The notes beneath the pieces were generated by a model, which did no database searches, was not told the origin of the DNA, and saw nothing but the letters and a program-made list of their open reading frames with translations. Positions 1 through 8,043 of a DNA stretch of 56,424 bases are shown here, piece by piece. Source of the DNA: Aliiglaciecola sp. 3_MG-2023 (GTDB lineage Bacteria; Pseudomonadota; Gammaproteobacteria; Enterobacterales; Alteromonadaceae); the NCBI RefSeq assembly GCF_030548205.1, contig NZ_JAUORV010000022.1, positions 1-56,424 on the forward strand, read 5' to 3'. The translations under genes and the position numbers were made by a program. How positions within the stretch are numbered: the first letter of the stretch is position 1; each line of letters begins with the position of its first letter.

Positions 1-88
1 GGCATAATTCATTCCTTGAATTAAGAATACTTTAAGCATAGTTGATGTGGGTTTCCCTAGGGTCCAGTTTGTGGCTGTCCATGTCAAA
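1..88 (-). repeat. Direct repeat copy 1: transposase leader (REP-like), cut by window edge
   Basis: This 88-bp segment is nearly identical to 339-425; the differences are confined to the stretch around 29-43. Read on the minus strand it starts with TTTGACATGGACAGCCAC, contains the palindrome CCCTAGGG, carries an AAGGA ribosome-binding site and ends in an ATG at positions 5-3. It therefore looks like the 5' leader of a second transposase copy whose coding part lies beyond the left edge. The TGGACAGCCAC core also occurs in the array at 24874-25079. Confidence 0.8.
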
Positions 89-342
89 CTCTTTGCTTTG
101 TTAGAATTAACATGCAGTACCACATGGGTGTGATTACTCATCACCGCATAAGCACACACCTCAATGGCAAATACGGCAGTTAAAAACAACAACCTGTCTT
201 CCACCCACTGGCGACGGTGTTCATAACTTTTTCCAGTCAGTTTATCTTCGCCACACAAAAAAGCCCGACGAACACAGCGGGATACACAATGATAATAAGG
301 GGTGTCTGAAAGACTGATTTGGCGCTTCCTTGCCAATGGCAT
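86..342 (-). pseudogene. Truncated REP-associated (IS200-like) transposase, N-terminal fragment
   Basis: From an ATG at 342 the minus strand encodes about 86 residues that align closely with the N-terminus of the intact transposase at 43971-44933. Shared stretches include the LARK start, [24 protein letters not shown] and the HUH motif in [14 protein letters not shown]. Similarity stops at about position 86, exactly where the repeated leader (copy 1) begins. The frame stays open through the repeat to the window edge but no longer resembles a transposase. The conserved GHFWEGRF and LNPIRA parts are missing, so this fragment cannot be a working Y1 transposase. An AAGGA ribosome-binding site in leader copy 2 fits the start. 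Confidence 0.8.
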
Positions 343-425
343 AATTCATTCCTTGAATTAAGAATATTTAAGAATAGTTGATGTGGGTTTCCCTAGGGTC
401 CAGTTTGTGGCTGTCCATGTCAAAA
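339..425 (-). repeat. Direct repeat copy 2: leader of the truncated transposase
   Basis: This is the second copy of the 87-88 bp leader repeat. It lies directly upstream of, and overlaps, the start codon of the truncated transposase at 342. It contains the same CCCTAGGG palindrome and TGGACAGCCAC core as copy 1. The unit of duplication is leader plus the first 86 codons, in tandem, consistent with slippage or recombination between copies. From 426 to 575 I see no gene. Confidence 0.8.
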
Positions 426-575
426 AAGTAAAATGTGAGAGGTTTATTCGACGTTACGGCCTTTTCCCATTGCGAATCATATGAAAGCAATTAACTACTT
501 CCTTCATAGCGCTTCGGTTTTTACGCTCGATAAAGGTTTTCTAGAAAGTGATACCCTTGCTTACAACACATTAAA

Positions 576-1007
576 TCAATAACCGCGTTTTTTCCAAAAT
601 TGAATCTCGCCATCAGCGTACTCTTCTAAAACCGTGAAGGTTTTTTCAGCTACAATTTTACCTTCACATTCAATTACCATGCGCCAGTCACCCACCTTGT
701 CGTGAATGGGGGACCATACTGTATCGCCTAAATAGAATTCCCAATTGTTGTTTCGCACATAAACGTCACCGGTAAAGGGTGGCATTATATTGCCCTTTTT
801 GTCGGGAATATTTGGATGATAAATAGTGAATTCCAACTTCAGCCCTTTGCCCTTTTTGACCTCCAAAATAAAGCCGAATTCCACATCTAAAGTAGCAGGG
901 ATTTTCGTTGTGAAATTACGAATAGAAGGTAGTTCTTTACTCTTGGTGTCCCAGCCTTCGTAAAGGCCAAAACTGGTTATTTCAAATTGGGCTTTATGTT
1001 TTGCCAT
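576..1007 (-). CDS. DUF3859 domain protein
   Basis: This 143-residue protein resembles the DUF3859 family, whose function is unknown. It has no signal peptide or membrane segment and looks like a small soluble beta-rich domain: alternating hydrophobic strands and the ending GDWRMVIECEGKIVAEKTFTV, which is typical of that family. It is read on the minus strand, just downstream of the isochorismatase-like gene with a 42-bp gap, so the two may share a transcript. The start ATG at 1007 gives a complete domain. The family assignment comes from memory of the pattern rather than a search. Confidence 0.7.
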   Translation of the reverse strand: MAKHKAQFEITSFGLYEGWDTKSKELPSIRNFTTKIPATLDVEFGFILEVKKGKGLKLEFTIYHPNIPDKKGNIMPPFTGDVYVRNNNWEFYLGDTVWSPIHDKVGDWRMVIECEGKIVAEKTFTVLEEYADGEIQFWKKRGY

Positions 1008-1049
1008 TACTGCGAATCTCTTAAATTCTATCGGTGAGATTTATCTAAC

Positions 1050-1613
1050 TTAGTGGGCCTTGAGCAATTCACTCACCGCTTTAAAATGTTTGTGTTTAGC
1101 ATCTTTTAACCAACCAAAAACCACCATTTCCACGGAAACCAGATGACAACCGGCTGCGATCAATTGTTGCTTTGCTAGTTCTCGGTCTGATTCATAACGG
1201 GAAGCCGTAGCATCCCATGCAATGGTAACCCTATAATTCGCCTTAAGGGCATCAATGGCTGTTTGATACAAACACACATGAGATTCAGCACCTAACAACA
1301 ACAAATTCGCTTTACAACTTGCGGTTCTGAGTTGATCCAAGTGCGCCACTAAATCTGTTTGCGCAAAAGCAGAAAATGCGGTTTTGGTAAAGTTACGTTG
1401 AACATAAGGCTGCAACAACTCGTGGGTTTCTCCTAACCCTTTGGGGTACTGCTCTACCCCTGTAATGGGTATATCAAACAGTTGTGCAGTCCCAAGCAAC
1501 GTAAGACAGCGCCGCAATAAAGCTTGGTGATTGTGCATCGTTGCAAACAATTTTCGCTGTATATCGACCATTAACACTTGTGTTGTTTCTGGCGTCATTT
1601 CTTTAATTGACAT
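1050..1613 (-). CDS. Isochorismatase-like cysteine hydrolase
   Basis: This 187-residue protein has the Rossmann-like fold of the isochorismatase/nicotinamidase superfamily. The three catalytic positions are visible: Asp17 in LMVDIQ, Lys77 in FTKTAF and Cys114 in SHVCLYQTA. The Cys motif and size match the YcaC/ISOC1 branch, whose substrates are mostly unknown. The start overlaps the stop of the upstream amylase gene by 11 bp, so the two are probably translationally coupled. The substrate cannot be read from the sequence. Confidence 0.85.
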   Translation of the reverse strand: MSIKEMTPETTQVLMVDIQRKLFATMHNHQALLRRCLTLLGTAQLFDIPITGVEQYPKGLGETHELLQPYVQRNFTKTAFSAFAQTDLVAHLDQLRTASCKANLLLLGAESHVCLYQTAIDALKANYRVTIAWDATASRYESDRELAKQQLIAAGCHLVSVEMVVFGWLKDAKHKHFKAVSELLKAH

Positions 1614-2901
1614 ATATCTGATACCCCCATGGTGCCATTGCCAGCTCGGTATTTGACTTAATCTCTACGCGTTTATTCTCGAAAAAAGAGCTAAACTCCC
1701 CTAAGCATAACGTCCCTTGGAACTTCACTAGTATTGAGTGATTAGATAAGTTTAACACAACAAAAATTTTACTCGTTTTATCTGACCGTACAAAACTAAA
1801 CACCTGTTTAGGGGCAGAATTAGGAACATGGATCATTCTTGCCCCCCATTGCCCGTTATGCAAGGCAGAGTGTGATTTTTTAAGGTGAATTAATCTTTGA
1901 TACAAATCACCTATATGATGGGGCTGCCAATGAATGGGATCTTTTTCAAAAAACGCCAGACGTTTTGTTTCCCCAGCTTCTTGTCCATTGTGGATCAGTG
2001 GCATACCTTCGCCAATCACCGACAACACAATTGCAGCCTCTAACCCCTGTTGAAATTGCTCATGTTGAGTACCATCCCACGCATTTTTATCGTGATTACT
2101 CAAAAAAGTCATTCGATGCGCTTCTATGGGGTAAGACTTTTCATTCCAAGAATAATATTTAAAAAGCTTACTAATAGGTAAGCCATGACATGTAATACCA
2201 TGCATAATCTCATTCCAACTCCACGCATAAGTCATGTCAAAAGCATCTTGATGGAGATCTTTTGACTCCCACTCGGCCAACATGAATACGGGTTTGATGG
2301 TATCTAACTCTGACCGCACTTTTGCCCAAAAATCATTTGGGATAAATCCCGCCACATCACACCTGAAGCCATCAATGTCAGCAACTTCCACCCAATAACG
2401 CATAGCGCTAGCAATATAGGCACGAAGCGCAGAATGAGAGTAATCAAAATCAATAACATCATCCCAGTTCCACCAAGGAGTGGGTGTAAAGTCGCCCTTG
2501 TAATCCCTTGCGTACCAGTCGGGATGCTCTTCCACGAGCCGATTATCCCACGCACTATGGTTACATACCCAATCGAGAATAATCTTGAAGCCAAATGCAT
2601 GGGCTGCTTTTACAAAACCCTGAAAATCCCCTAAATCACCGAACTCCGGATTCACGGCATAATAATCTTTCACCGAATAGGGACTGCCCAAGGAACCTTT
2701 TCGGTTCTTTTCTCCAATGGGATGAATTGGCATAATCCACAAGATATCGACACCGAGAGATTTTAAGCGAGGAAAATGAGCTTGTGCAGCATTGAAAGTT
2801 CCCTCAAAGGTGAATTGGCGAATATTCACTTCGTATATCACCGCATTTTTCACCCACTCAGGAGTATCAATTTGCACATATTTTTTGGGTGTATGATCCA
2901 T
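1603..2901 (-). CDS. Alpha-amylase family glycosyl hydrolase (GH13)
   Basis: This 432-residue protein is a (beta/alpha)8 GH13 enzyme acting on alpha-glucans. The usual catalytic residues are present: nucleophile Asp182 in GFRCDVA, acid/base Glu210 in LAEWE and Asp271 in FLSNHDKN. It has no signal peptide, so it probably acts in the cytoplasm on maltodextrin or glycogen fragments. Glycogen phosphorylase and phosphoglucomutase genes lie a few kb away, which suits that role. The short C-terminal beta domain, from about residue 345, is of the usual kind. It overlaps the isochorismatase-like gene by 11 bp. The exact specificity is not determinable here. Confidence 0.9.
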   Translation of the reverse strand: MDHTPKKYVQIDTPEWVKNAVIYEVNIRQFTFEGTFNAAQAHFPRLKSLGVDILWIMPIHPIGEKNRKGSLGSPYSVKDYYAVNPEFGDLGDFQGFVKAAHAFGFKIILDWVCNHSAWDNRLVEEHPDWYARDYKGDFTPTPWWNWDDVIDFDYSHSALRAYIASAMRYWVEVADIDGFRCDVAGFIPNDFWAKVRSELDTIKPVFMLAEWESKDLHQDAFDMTYAWSWNEIMHGITCHGLPISKLFKYYSWNEKSYPIEAHRMTFLSNHDKNAWDGTQHEQFQQGLEAAIVLSVIGEGMPLIHNGQEAGETKRLAFFEKDPIHWQPHHIGDLYQRLIHLKKSHSALHNGQWGARMIHVPNSAPKQVFSFVRSDKTSKIFVVLNLSNHSILVKFQGTLCLGEFSSFFENKRVEIKSNTELAMAPWGYQIYVN

Positions 2902-2933
2902 TGGGAATAAATCCTGTTTGCTCGGCGAACCCT

Positions 2934-3761
2934 TTAAATTAGTTGGCGTTCTCCATGATACAAGTTGAATTGCGAGCCTTTAATAAAACCGATTAAAGCA
3001 ATATCTAACTCTCGACATAAATCTACCGCCAAACTGGTAGGCGCGCCTACGGCAATAATCATGCTAAAACCCGCTCTAGCCGACTTTTGCACCATTTCAA
3101 AACTTACCCTGCCACTTAGCAATACGGCATATTGACCGGGTAACTGCGCCATGTGTTTACCGATTAACTTATCCAAAGCATTGTGCCTGCCAATATCTTC
3201 ACTTGTGGCAACTAAATTTCCTTGCTTATCTATTAGACCAGCGGCATGCACCCCACCGGTTTTGAAAAAAACAGCTTGCTGTTGGCGCAATTTATTGGGT
3301 AACTCTGAGACCGTCCTCACTGCCATCGAAACCCGATTTTCATCATCTATAGGCAACAAGTTTTCTAATAAGCGGTCGATATTTTGTTGTCCGCACACTC
3401 CGCAACTTGAAACAGATAATTGACTCGTCTTGTACGTCGATAAATCAACGTTACTGCCTGGTTTCAAGGTGATCACAATTCGATTACTGGTGTTTTGTTT
3501 TAATTTACCCTTGCCTGTATGTGTAATGCTTAAGATATCGCTAACTTTGAGTAAATCAATAGACTGCAACCAGCCCTTGACCAAATTAACATCATCACCG
3601 GGAGTTCGCATGGTGGAATGTAAGTACACCTTTTGCGTTTCATTCGCAGTCTTATAAAACTTAAGCCAAATTTCCAATGGCTGCTCGCAAGCAATCCAAT
3701 CGACTTTGTGGTTCGCTGAATCGTGATAGCTGACGATATTATATTGAATCGATTCTTCCAT
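2934..3761 (-). CDS. fdhD: Formate dehydrogenase accessory sulfurtransferase FdhD
   Basis: FdhD passes sulfur from a cysteine desulfurase to the molybdenum cofactor of formate dehydrogenase. The 275-residue protein carries the CxxC pair (Cys120 and Cys123 in SSCGVCG) and the family segments FFKTGGVHAAGL and EDIGRHNALDKLIG. No formate dehydrogenase gene lies in this window, so its client enzyme must be encoded elsewhere. It is followed on the same strand by the amylase gene after 32 bp. The ATG at 3761 gives full family length. Confidence 0.95.
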   Translation of the reverse strand: MEESIQYNIVSYHDSANHKVDWIACEQPLEIWLKFYKTANETQKVYLHSTMRTPGDDVNLVKGWLQSIDLLKVSDILSITHTGKGKLKQNTSNRIVITLKPGSNVDLSTYKTSQLSVSSCGVCGQQNIDRLLENLLPIDDENRVSMAVRTVSELPNKLRQQQAVFFKTGGVHAAGLIDKQGNLVATSEDIGRHNALDKLIGKHMAQLPGQYAVLLSGRVSFEMVQKSARAGFSMIIAVGAPTSLAVDLCRELDIALIGFIKGSQFNLYHGERQLI

Positions 3762-4196
3762 ACTGGGCTTTTATTAAATAAACTCCATAACAGAATACAG
3801 TATCTGGAACATTAGGGGATGATATCAACAAAATATAGTTTCAATTACTTAATCTAGAGACTGCTACTCTATTCTGCAACGGCTGCCTCTGCCAGCCTAA
3901 TACAATCATATGCGGGTTATTCAGTAGCTTTAAAATAACGATTATCACCTAAAAAAAAGACCAAAATTCAATATTTAGATACTCATCACTTATTTTTTAT
4001 CGCTTAAATATACCTTGGAAAAAGTCATAAACTGAGCTAAAACATAGTATGGTCACCGCCGATTCTACCAGCGCGACTAACTTGCAGCATGAGAGGCTTT
4101 AAAGGTGTATAACACTACAATATGTTACCTATTAAATGAGCTGATAATTCAATTTCGGCTAAAACCCAAGTCTCAGTTTGCTAGTCATTATTAGCC
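3762..4196. other. Intergenic region with no recognised gene
   Basis: This 435-bp gap separates the divergently read fdhD and DUF2244 genes and must hold promoters for both. It is AT-rich, and I find no ORF with family features, no tRNA and no clear hairpin terminator. Confidence 0.6.
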
Positions 4197-4697
4197 ATGG
4201 TTAAACACTTTACTCAAAATAAGCACACCATTATCACCTTAAGTCCAAATTGTTCAGCCAGTTGGAAGGAGATAAAATTAGTCGTATTGCTGATAACAGT
4301 ATTTGTCCTGTTAATTGCGATAATTTGGGCATTCTTGGGGATTTGGTTAATTTTGCCCTTCGCGGGTTTTGAAGTCGCACTACTTGCTTTTTTAATGCAT
4401 AAAGTCAATCGGCGTTGTTACAGCCAACAAGTCATTACCATTAACCCAGATAAGGTTCAGATAGAATGTGGTGTCAAACAGCCCGTATTTAAATGGCAGT
4501 TTGAAAGGCGAAAAACACACTTGTCGGTCATAGAGGCAGAAAATGCATATGACCGACTACAAATGATGTTAACTGATGAGAAAATCAGCATTAAGCTAGG
4601 AGAGTTTTTAAATCAACAAGATTGTGTCATTGCTCGCGACTTACTCACCCAAAATGGCATCATGGAAGTGAATGACAAATGGTGGAAAACTCACTAA
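4197..4697 (+). CDS. DUF2244 membrane protein
   Basis: This 166-residue protein has two membrane segments near residues 28-50 and 52-68 and a cytoplasmic C-terminal part. The layout and the ITLSPNCSASWKE opening match DUF2244, an integral membrane family of unknown function common in proteobacteria. The family is often found beside respiratory genes, but here it stands alone, convergent with the UPF0145 gene. No strong ribosome-binding site precedes the ATG at 4197. The function cannot be inferred from context. Confidence 0.75.
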   Translation: MVKHFTQNKHTIITLSPNCSASWKEIKLVVLLITVFVLLIAIIWAFLGIWLILPFAGFEVALLAFLMHKVNRRCYSQQVITINPDKVQIECGVKQPVFKWQFERRKTHLSVIEAENAYDRLQMMLTDEKISIKLGEFLNQQDCVIARDLLTQNGIMEVNDKWWKTH

Positions 4698-4708
4698 CAA
4701 AATCTTAT

Positions 4709-5032
4709 TCAATCGACGTATTTTACCGCAGTTCCGCAAATACTCACCATAAGCATACTGCCATTTTGACCAATAACTTCATAATCAATGTCAACTGCAA
4801 TCACTGCATTAGCGCCCATCATTCGAGCTTCTTCGGTTAATTCAGTAAATGCGATTTTGCGGGCTTTAGTCAACTCTTGTTCATAGGATCCCGAACGTCC
4901 TCCGACTATGTCACGTATTGAAGCAAAAATATCTTTGAGTATATTCGCCCCCATTATTGCTTCGCCTACTACCACACCGTAATAATGCTCAATTTTCTTA
5001 CCATCTAAGTTATTTGTGGTTGTCACTAACAT
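4709..5032 (-). CDS. YbjQ/UPF0145 family protein
   Basis: This 107-residue protein is a clear UPF0145 (YbjQ) member, with the [24 protein letters not shown] opening split here as [10 protein letters not shown] and YYGVVVGEA, and [15 protein letters not shown] near the end. The family forms a pentameric ring fold; its role is unknown, although some annotation calls it a heavy-metal-binding domain. It is the last gene of a minus-strand group, overlapping the upstream HIT gene by 7 bp. Confidence 0.9.
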   Translation of the reverse strand: MLVTTTNNLDGKKIEHYYGVVVGEAIMGANILKDIFASIRDIVGGRSGSYEQELTKARKIAFTELTEEARMMGANAVIAVDIDYEVIGQNGSMLMVSICGTAVKYVD

Positions 5033-5451
5033 ATTTTTTCTCCTAATAAAGTGGCCATTTTGTCCATTAAAGTCGTTGAATCCGCACTTTCATAATGCTT
5101 AGGGGTTGCAACTCCCCACACGGGCTTAGGCCAGGCGACATCGTTTTGAAATCGGGCAATATGATGAATATGCAGTTGCGAAACCATATTACCGAGGGCT
5201 GCTATATTCAATTTAAAAGGTTGAAATACATGTTTGATAGATTCACTCAGAATTTTAGACTCATACCAAAGCTGACTTTGCTGGGCTTCATTCAAATCAA
5301 TAATCTCAGAGACATTGTTAACCCGGGGCACTTGGATAAACCAAGGGTATTGAAGATCGTTTAATAGTAAAATTTTACTCAGAGGTAAATCACATACCTC
5401 AAAGCAGTCTTTGGCTAATTGTGGGTCGAGTTGGAAATCAGCATTATGCAT
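5026..5451 (-). CDS. HIT (histidine triad) family protein
   Basis: This 141-residue protein looks like a histidine-triad nucleotide hydrolase or transferase of the kind often called diadenosine tetraphosphate hydrolase-like. The active-site region is [10 protein letters not shown], a variant of the HxHxH triad. The N-terminal [21 protein letters not shown] segment is typical of proteobacterial HIT proteins. It lies between astE (9-bp gap) and the UPF0145 gene (7-bp overlap), which implies one transcript. The substrate is unknown. Confidence 0.85.
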   Translation of the reverse strand: MHNADFQLDPQLAKDCFEVCDLPLSKILLLNDLQYPWFIQVPRVNNVSEIIDLNEAQQSQLWYESKILSESIKHVFQPFKLNIAALGNMVSQLHIHHIARFQNDVAWPKPVWGVATPKHYESADSTTLMDKMATLLGEKIC

Positions 5452-5460
5452 GCTTTCTCC

Positions 5461-6486
5461 TTATATTTTTGTTGCGACTACTGTTAACAGTGCCCGTTGT
5501 CCAATTGCCACGTTTTCATTCGGAAAAACAATGGCTTCATTATCAAACTCACAGCGGTATTCCGCGCCCGTTTCAGAGGCTAACAAATATCCTTTTTCAA
5601 AGTCAGTAAAATTTGGGGTATCAGTATCGAAGTGTAATTTGAAATCTGCTTGATGCTTATTGATGACCTGATTCACTCGATAAATAAAACATTTCCGGGG
5701 CGAAAATTCAGGTAATTTCAATTCTTTTTTGACGATAAGATCAGTTAAGGTCTTTCTAACGGCGACAAATTTAGACATATCATTTTCACCGAATCGCTGA
5801 ACCTTTCCTAATTCAACGGTAAACCCATGAGCGCCAAACTGGTGAGATGAATAATAACTAAAAGTAGTAGTGGGGCTTTCAGAGAGTAAAAAAGTGTTCA
5901 CCCCACAAGCATATAAAAACGCCAGCTGTTCAAGGCTGTGTTGCTTACCATGCAAAAATGGGTATACCGCAAATTTGTCATTTTTAGACGCCCGAATAGC
6001 AGTGTGCAAATCGTAATGTAAACGCTCTGAAGCACTCCCTCCTTGAGTATAAAAATCTGCTACCACTTGCTCCAGCTCTTTTGCCCGCTGCCGTTCTACG
6101 TTGTTCCCGCCGGCAGAGGTAGCATGAGCACCGCTAAACAATCGATTTAAGTTTTCTTCTACAAAACGCTTTTCAATATCCATTGACGGTAAATTGGCAA
6201 AAATAACCAAAAGTCGATGTTGAGGGTTGAGTTCTAAACGAAGAATTTGTGATACCAAATCATCGCATATTTCAATGGGTGCTGTTTCGTTCCCGTGAAC
6301 GCCACAAGACAACACTATATCCTTTCGAGAGGAACCCACTGGGGTAAACTGAATGATCCCCGGGCTAGTTATATTGACGATGACACCATTGGCTAACACA
6401 AACTCAGTGGGCTGATTAAATAATTGAGGTTCGGTTCTGGAAAGCGCCAGAAATTGACCTGATAAGGTGAGCCTCTCAACTAACAT
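5461..6486 (-). CDS. astE: Succinylglutamate desuccinylase
   Basis: AstE is the last enzyme of the arginine succinyltransferase pathway and splits N-succinylglutamate into glutamate and succinate. The 341-residue protein has the zinc ligands in GVHGNETAP and DLHTAIR and the catalytic Glu in FTVELGKV. The other ast genes are absent from this window; in many bacteria astE sits in astCADBE, so here it has been separated. An AGAGG ribosome-binding site precedes the ATG. It leads a minus-strand group with the HIT and UPF0145 genes. Confidence 0.93.
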   Translation of the reverse strand: MLVERLTLSGQFLALSRTEPQLFNQPTEFVLANGVIVNITSPGIIQFTPVGSSRKDIVLSCGVHGNETAPIEICDDLVSQILRLELNPQHRLLVIFANLPSMDIEKRFVEENLNRLFSGAHATSAGGNNVERQRAKELEQVVADFYTQGGSASERLHYDLHTAIRASKNDKFAVYPFLHGKQHSLEQLAFLYACGVNTFLLSESPTTTFSYYSSHQFGAHGFTVELGKVQRFGENDMSKFVAVRKTLTDLIVKKELKLPEFSPRKCFIYRVNQVINKHQADFKLHFDTDTPNFTDFEKGYLLASETGAEYRCEFDNEAIVFPNENVAIGQRALLTVVATKI

Positions 6487-6554
6487 ATAACCTCTTAATG
6501 TTATAAATAATGGCAGCTAGCTAGTTGCCAAGTTACAAACCAGACACACTGGGT

Positions 6555-7868
6555 TTAAGCAGGTCTGGACATAAATGGCTGTGACGTTCCCACTATTAAA
6601 TCTGTATGATACAAGTGAACAAAATCACCTTGTGGAATCGCTTTGGAAAAGAGAAATCCCTGTCCGCACTCAATACCAATTTCGCGCAACATATGCATTT
6701 GTTCTAAGGTTTCAATGCCCTCAGCTACTATGTCACAATTTAGCGCTCTTCCAATCACTTGGGCGGCTTGAATAATAGCCAAGTTGACTGGGTTTTCTTC
6801 CAATCTCAGTACGAATGTTTTATCTATTTTTATCGCATCTAAAGCCAAATCACGAATATAGGCTAAATTCGAATAGCCTTTACCAAAATCGTCTACAGAT
6901 ACCCGCATTCCCAACCCTCGGGCTTCTGACAACTGACGTTTAACCATCAACGAATTAGAAAGTGCTACGTCTTCGGTTAGTTCAAGTTCTAAGCAGTTTA
7001 AATCGATATTATAGCGTTTCTGCAACTCTCGCAGCTTGGGAATAAACTTAAAGTCGTATAACTGAGTGGGTGACATGTTAACCGACAAGACAATATCGAT
7101 CCCTTGCTGTTTAAAATCCAGTGCACTTTGAAACGCTCTTTCTAAGGTCCAGTTTCCCAATTCATTCATCATATTATACGATTCAGCGGCTTCGATTAAA
7201 GCGCCAGGAAATAACACACCGTCTAAAGGGTGGTTCCACCTTAAAAGGCACTCTGCCCCAACTATTTTCAATGTTTTTAAACTAACTTTAGGTTGGAAAT
7301 AAATCTCTAATTCATTATTTTGAAATGCCCGCTTCAAATCGGCTTTTAACGCTAAAGAACGACCACTTTGGCCTTTTTGGCTCATATTGAGAATATGTAA
7401 ATTCTCGTACTTATTTTCTTTGGCTTGTTTTAACGCGGACTCGGCGGCAGCCAGTAACTTAATAGTATCTTGATTATCTGGTTCATTCGCCACTGCACCA
7501 ACGTTAAAGTCTGCAATAAACGCATGGCCGTCAAAGTTTATGGGCGTTTTGAAATGTTCTACTAAGTGATCAAAATGGAAACGCAATTGTCTATCACCAT
7601 GGCGACCAGGGATCACGATCCCAAATATGTCCCCACTCATTCTGCCGAATAAAATTTCTCGTCCAAATAAATACTTAATGCGATTAGCGATAGCCAACAA
7701 AATAATATCGCCGACTTGGTAACCAAGGGAACTGCTAACGTCTGAAAAGCGTACGACATCAATTAACATTAAAGATAACTTGTTATCGCGCTTCACCGCT
7801 TCATCGATACGATCTAAAAACGCATATCTATTTGGAATTGTTGCTAACGTCTGATGAGCCTGACCCAT
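6555..7868 (-). CDS. GGDEF-EAL protein with degenerate GGDEF site
   Basis: The protein (437 residues from the ATG at 7868) has a diguanylate-cyclase-like domain followed by a cyclic-di-GMP phosphodiesterase (EAL) domain and no sensor or membrane segment. The GGDEF site reads SGDIF, which predicts no cyclase activity. The EAL signature reads ECLLRW, but other catalytic residues remain: NMSPTQ, ELTED, VDDFGKGYSNL, IKIDK and AEGIET. It is therefore more likely a phosphodiesterase than a cyclase. A GTG at 7889 is an alternative start; neither start has a strong ribosome-binding site. It lies 68 bp upstream of astE on the same strand. Confidence 0.9.
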   Translation of the reverse strand: MGQAHQTLATIPNRYAFLDRIDEAVKRDNKLSLMLIDVVRFSDVSSSLGYQVGDIILLAIANRIKYLFGREILFGRMSGDIFGIVIPGRHGDRQLRFHFDHLVEHFKTPINFDGHAFIADFNVGAVANEPDNQDTIKLLAAAESALKQAKENKYENLHILNMSQKGQSGRSLALKADLKRAFQNNELEIYFQPKVSLKTLKIVGAECLLRWNHPLDGVLFPGALIEAAESYNMMNELGNWTLERAFQSALDFKQQGIDIVLSVNMSPTQLYDFKFIPKLRELQKRYNIDLNCLELELTEDVALSNSLMVKRQLSEARGLGMRVSVDDFGKGYSNLAYIRDLALDAIKIDKTFVLRLEENPVNLAIIQAAQVIGRALNCDIVAEGIETLEQMHMLREIGIECGQGFLFSKAIPQGDFVHLYHTDLIVGTSQPFMSRPA

Positions 7869-7934
7869 ATTATTTTTCTTATTAGGCACCCTGCTAGGCG
7901 ATTAATAAGATTCTATACGTATCTGGGTACAATT

Positions 7935-7966
7935 GAAAAGGCTCAATTACATAATTGAGCCTTTTC
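7935..7966 (-). terminator. Terminator downstream of glgP
   Basis: GAAAAGGCTCAATTA at 7935-7949 pairs perfectly with TAATTGAGCCTTTTC at 7952-7966. The hairpin is flanked by A and T runs, so it can work in both directions. It lies between the glgP stop and the GGDEF-EAL gene, ending the glgP transcript. Confidence 0.85.
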
Positions 7967-8043
7967 CTAGCGTATTCGCTGTTTTGTTCATCAAAGAGTT
8001 AATTTAGTCAGGGTCTATTTTTGCCTTCACTTAAACTATTTAC

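Noticed and set aside
467-555. A short minus-strand frame ending in MKEVVNCFHMIRNGKRP
   Set aside because: It looks somewhat coding-like but a stop codon lies just upstream, no start or ribosome-binding site is available, and it is under 30 codons; perhaps a decayed gene end.
2304-2634. Open frames overlapping the amylase gene on both strands
   Set aside because: They are shadows of the GH13 gene, whose catalytic motifs are all intact in its own frame.
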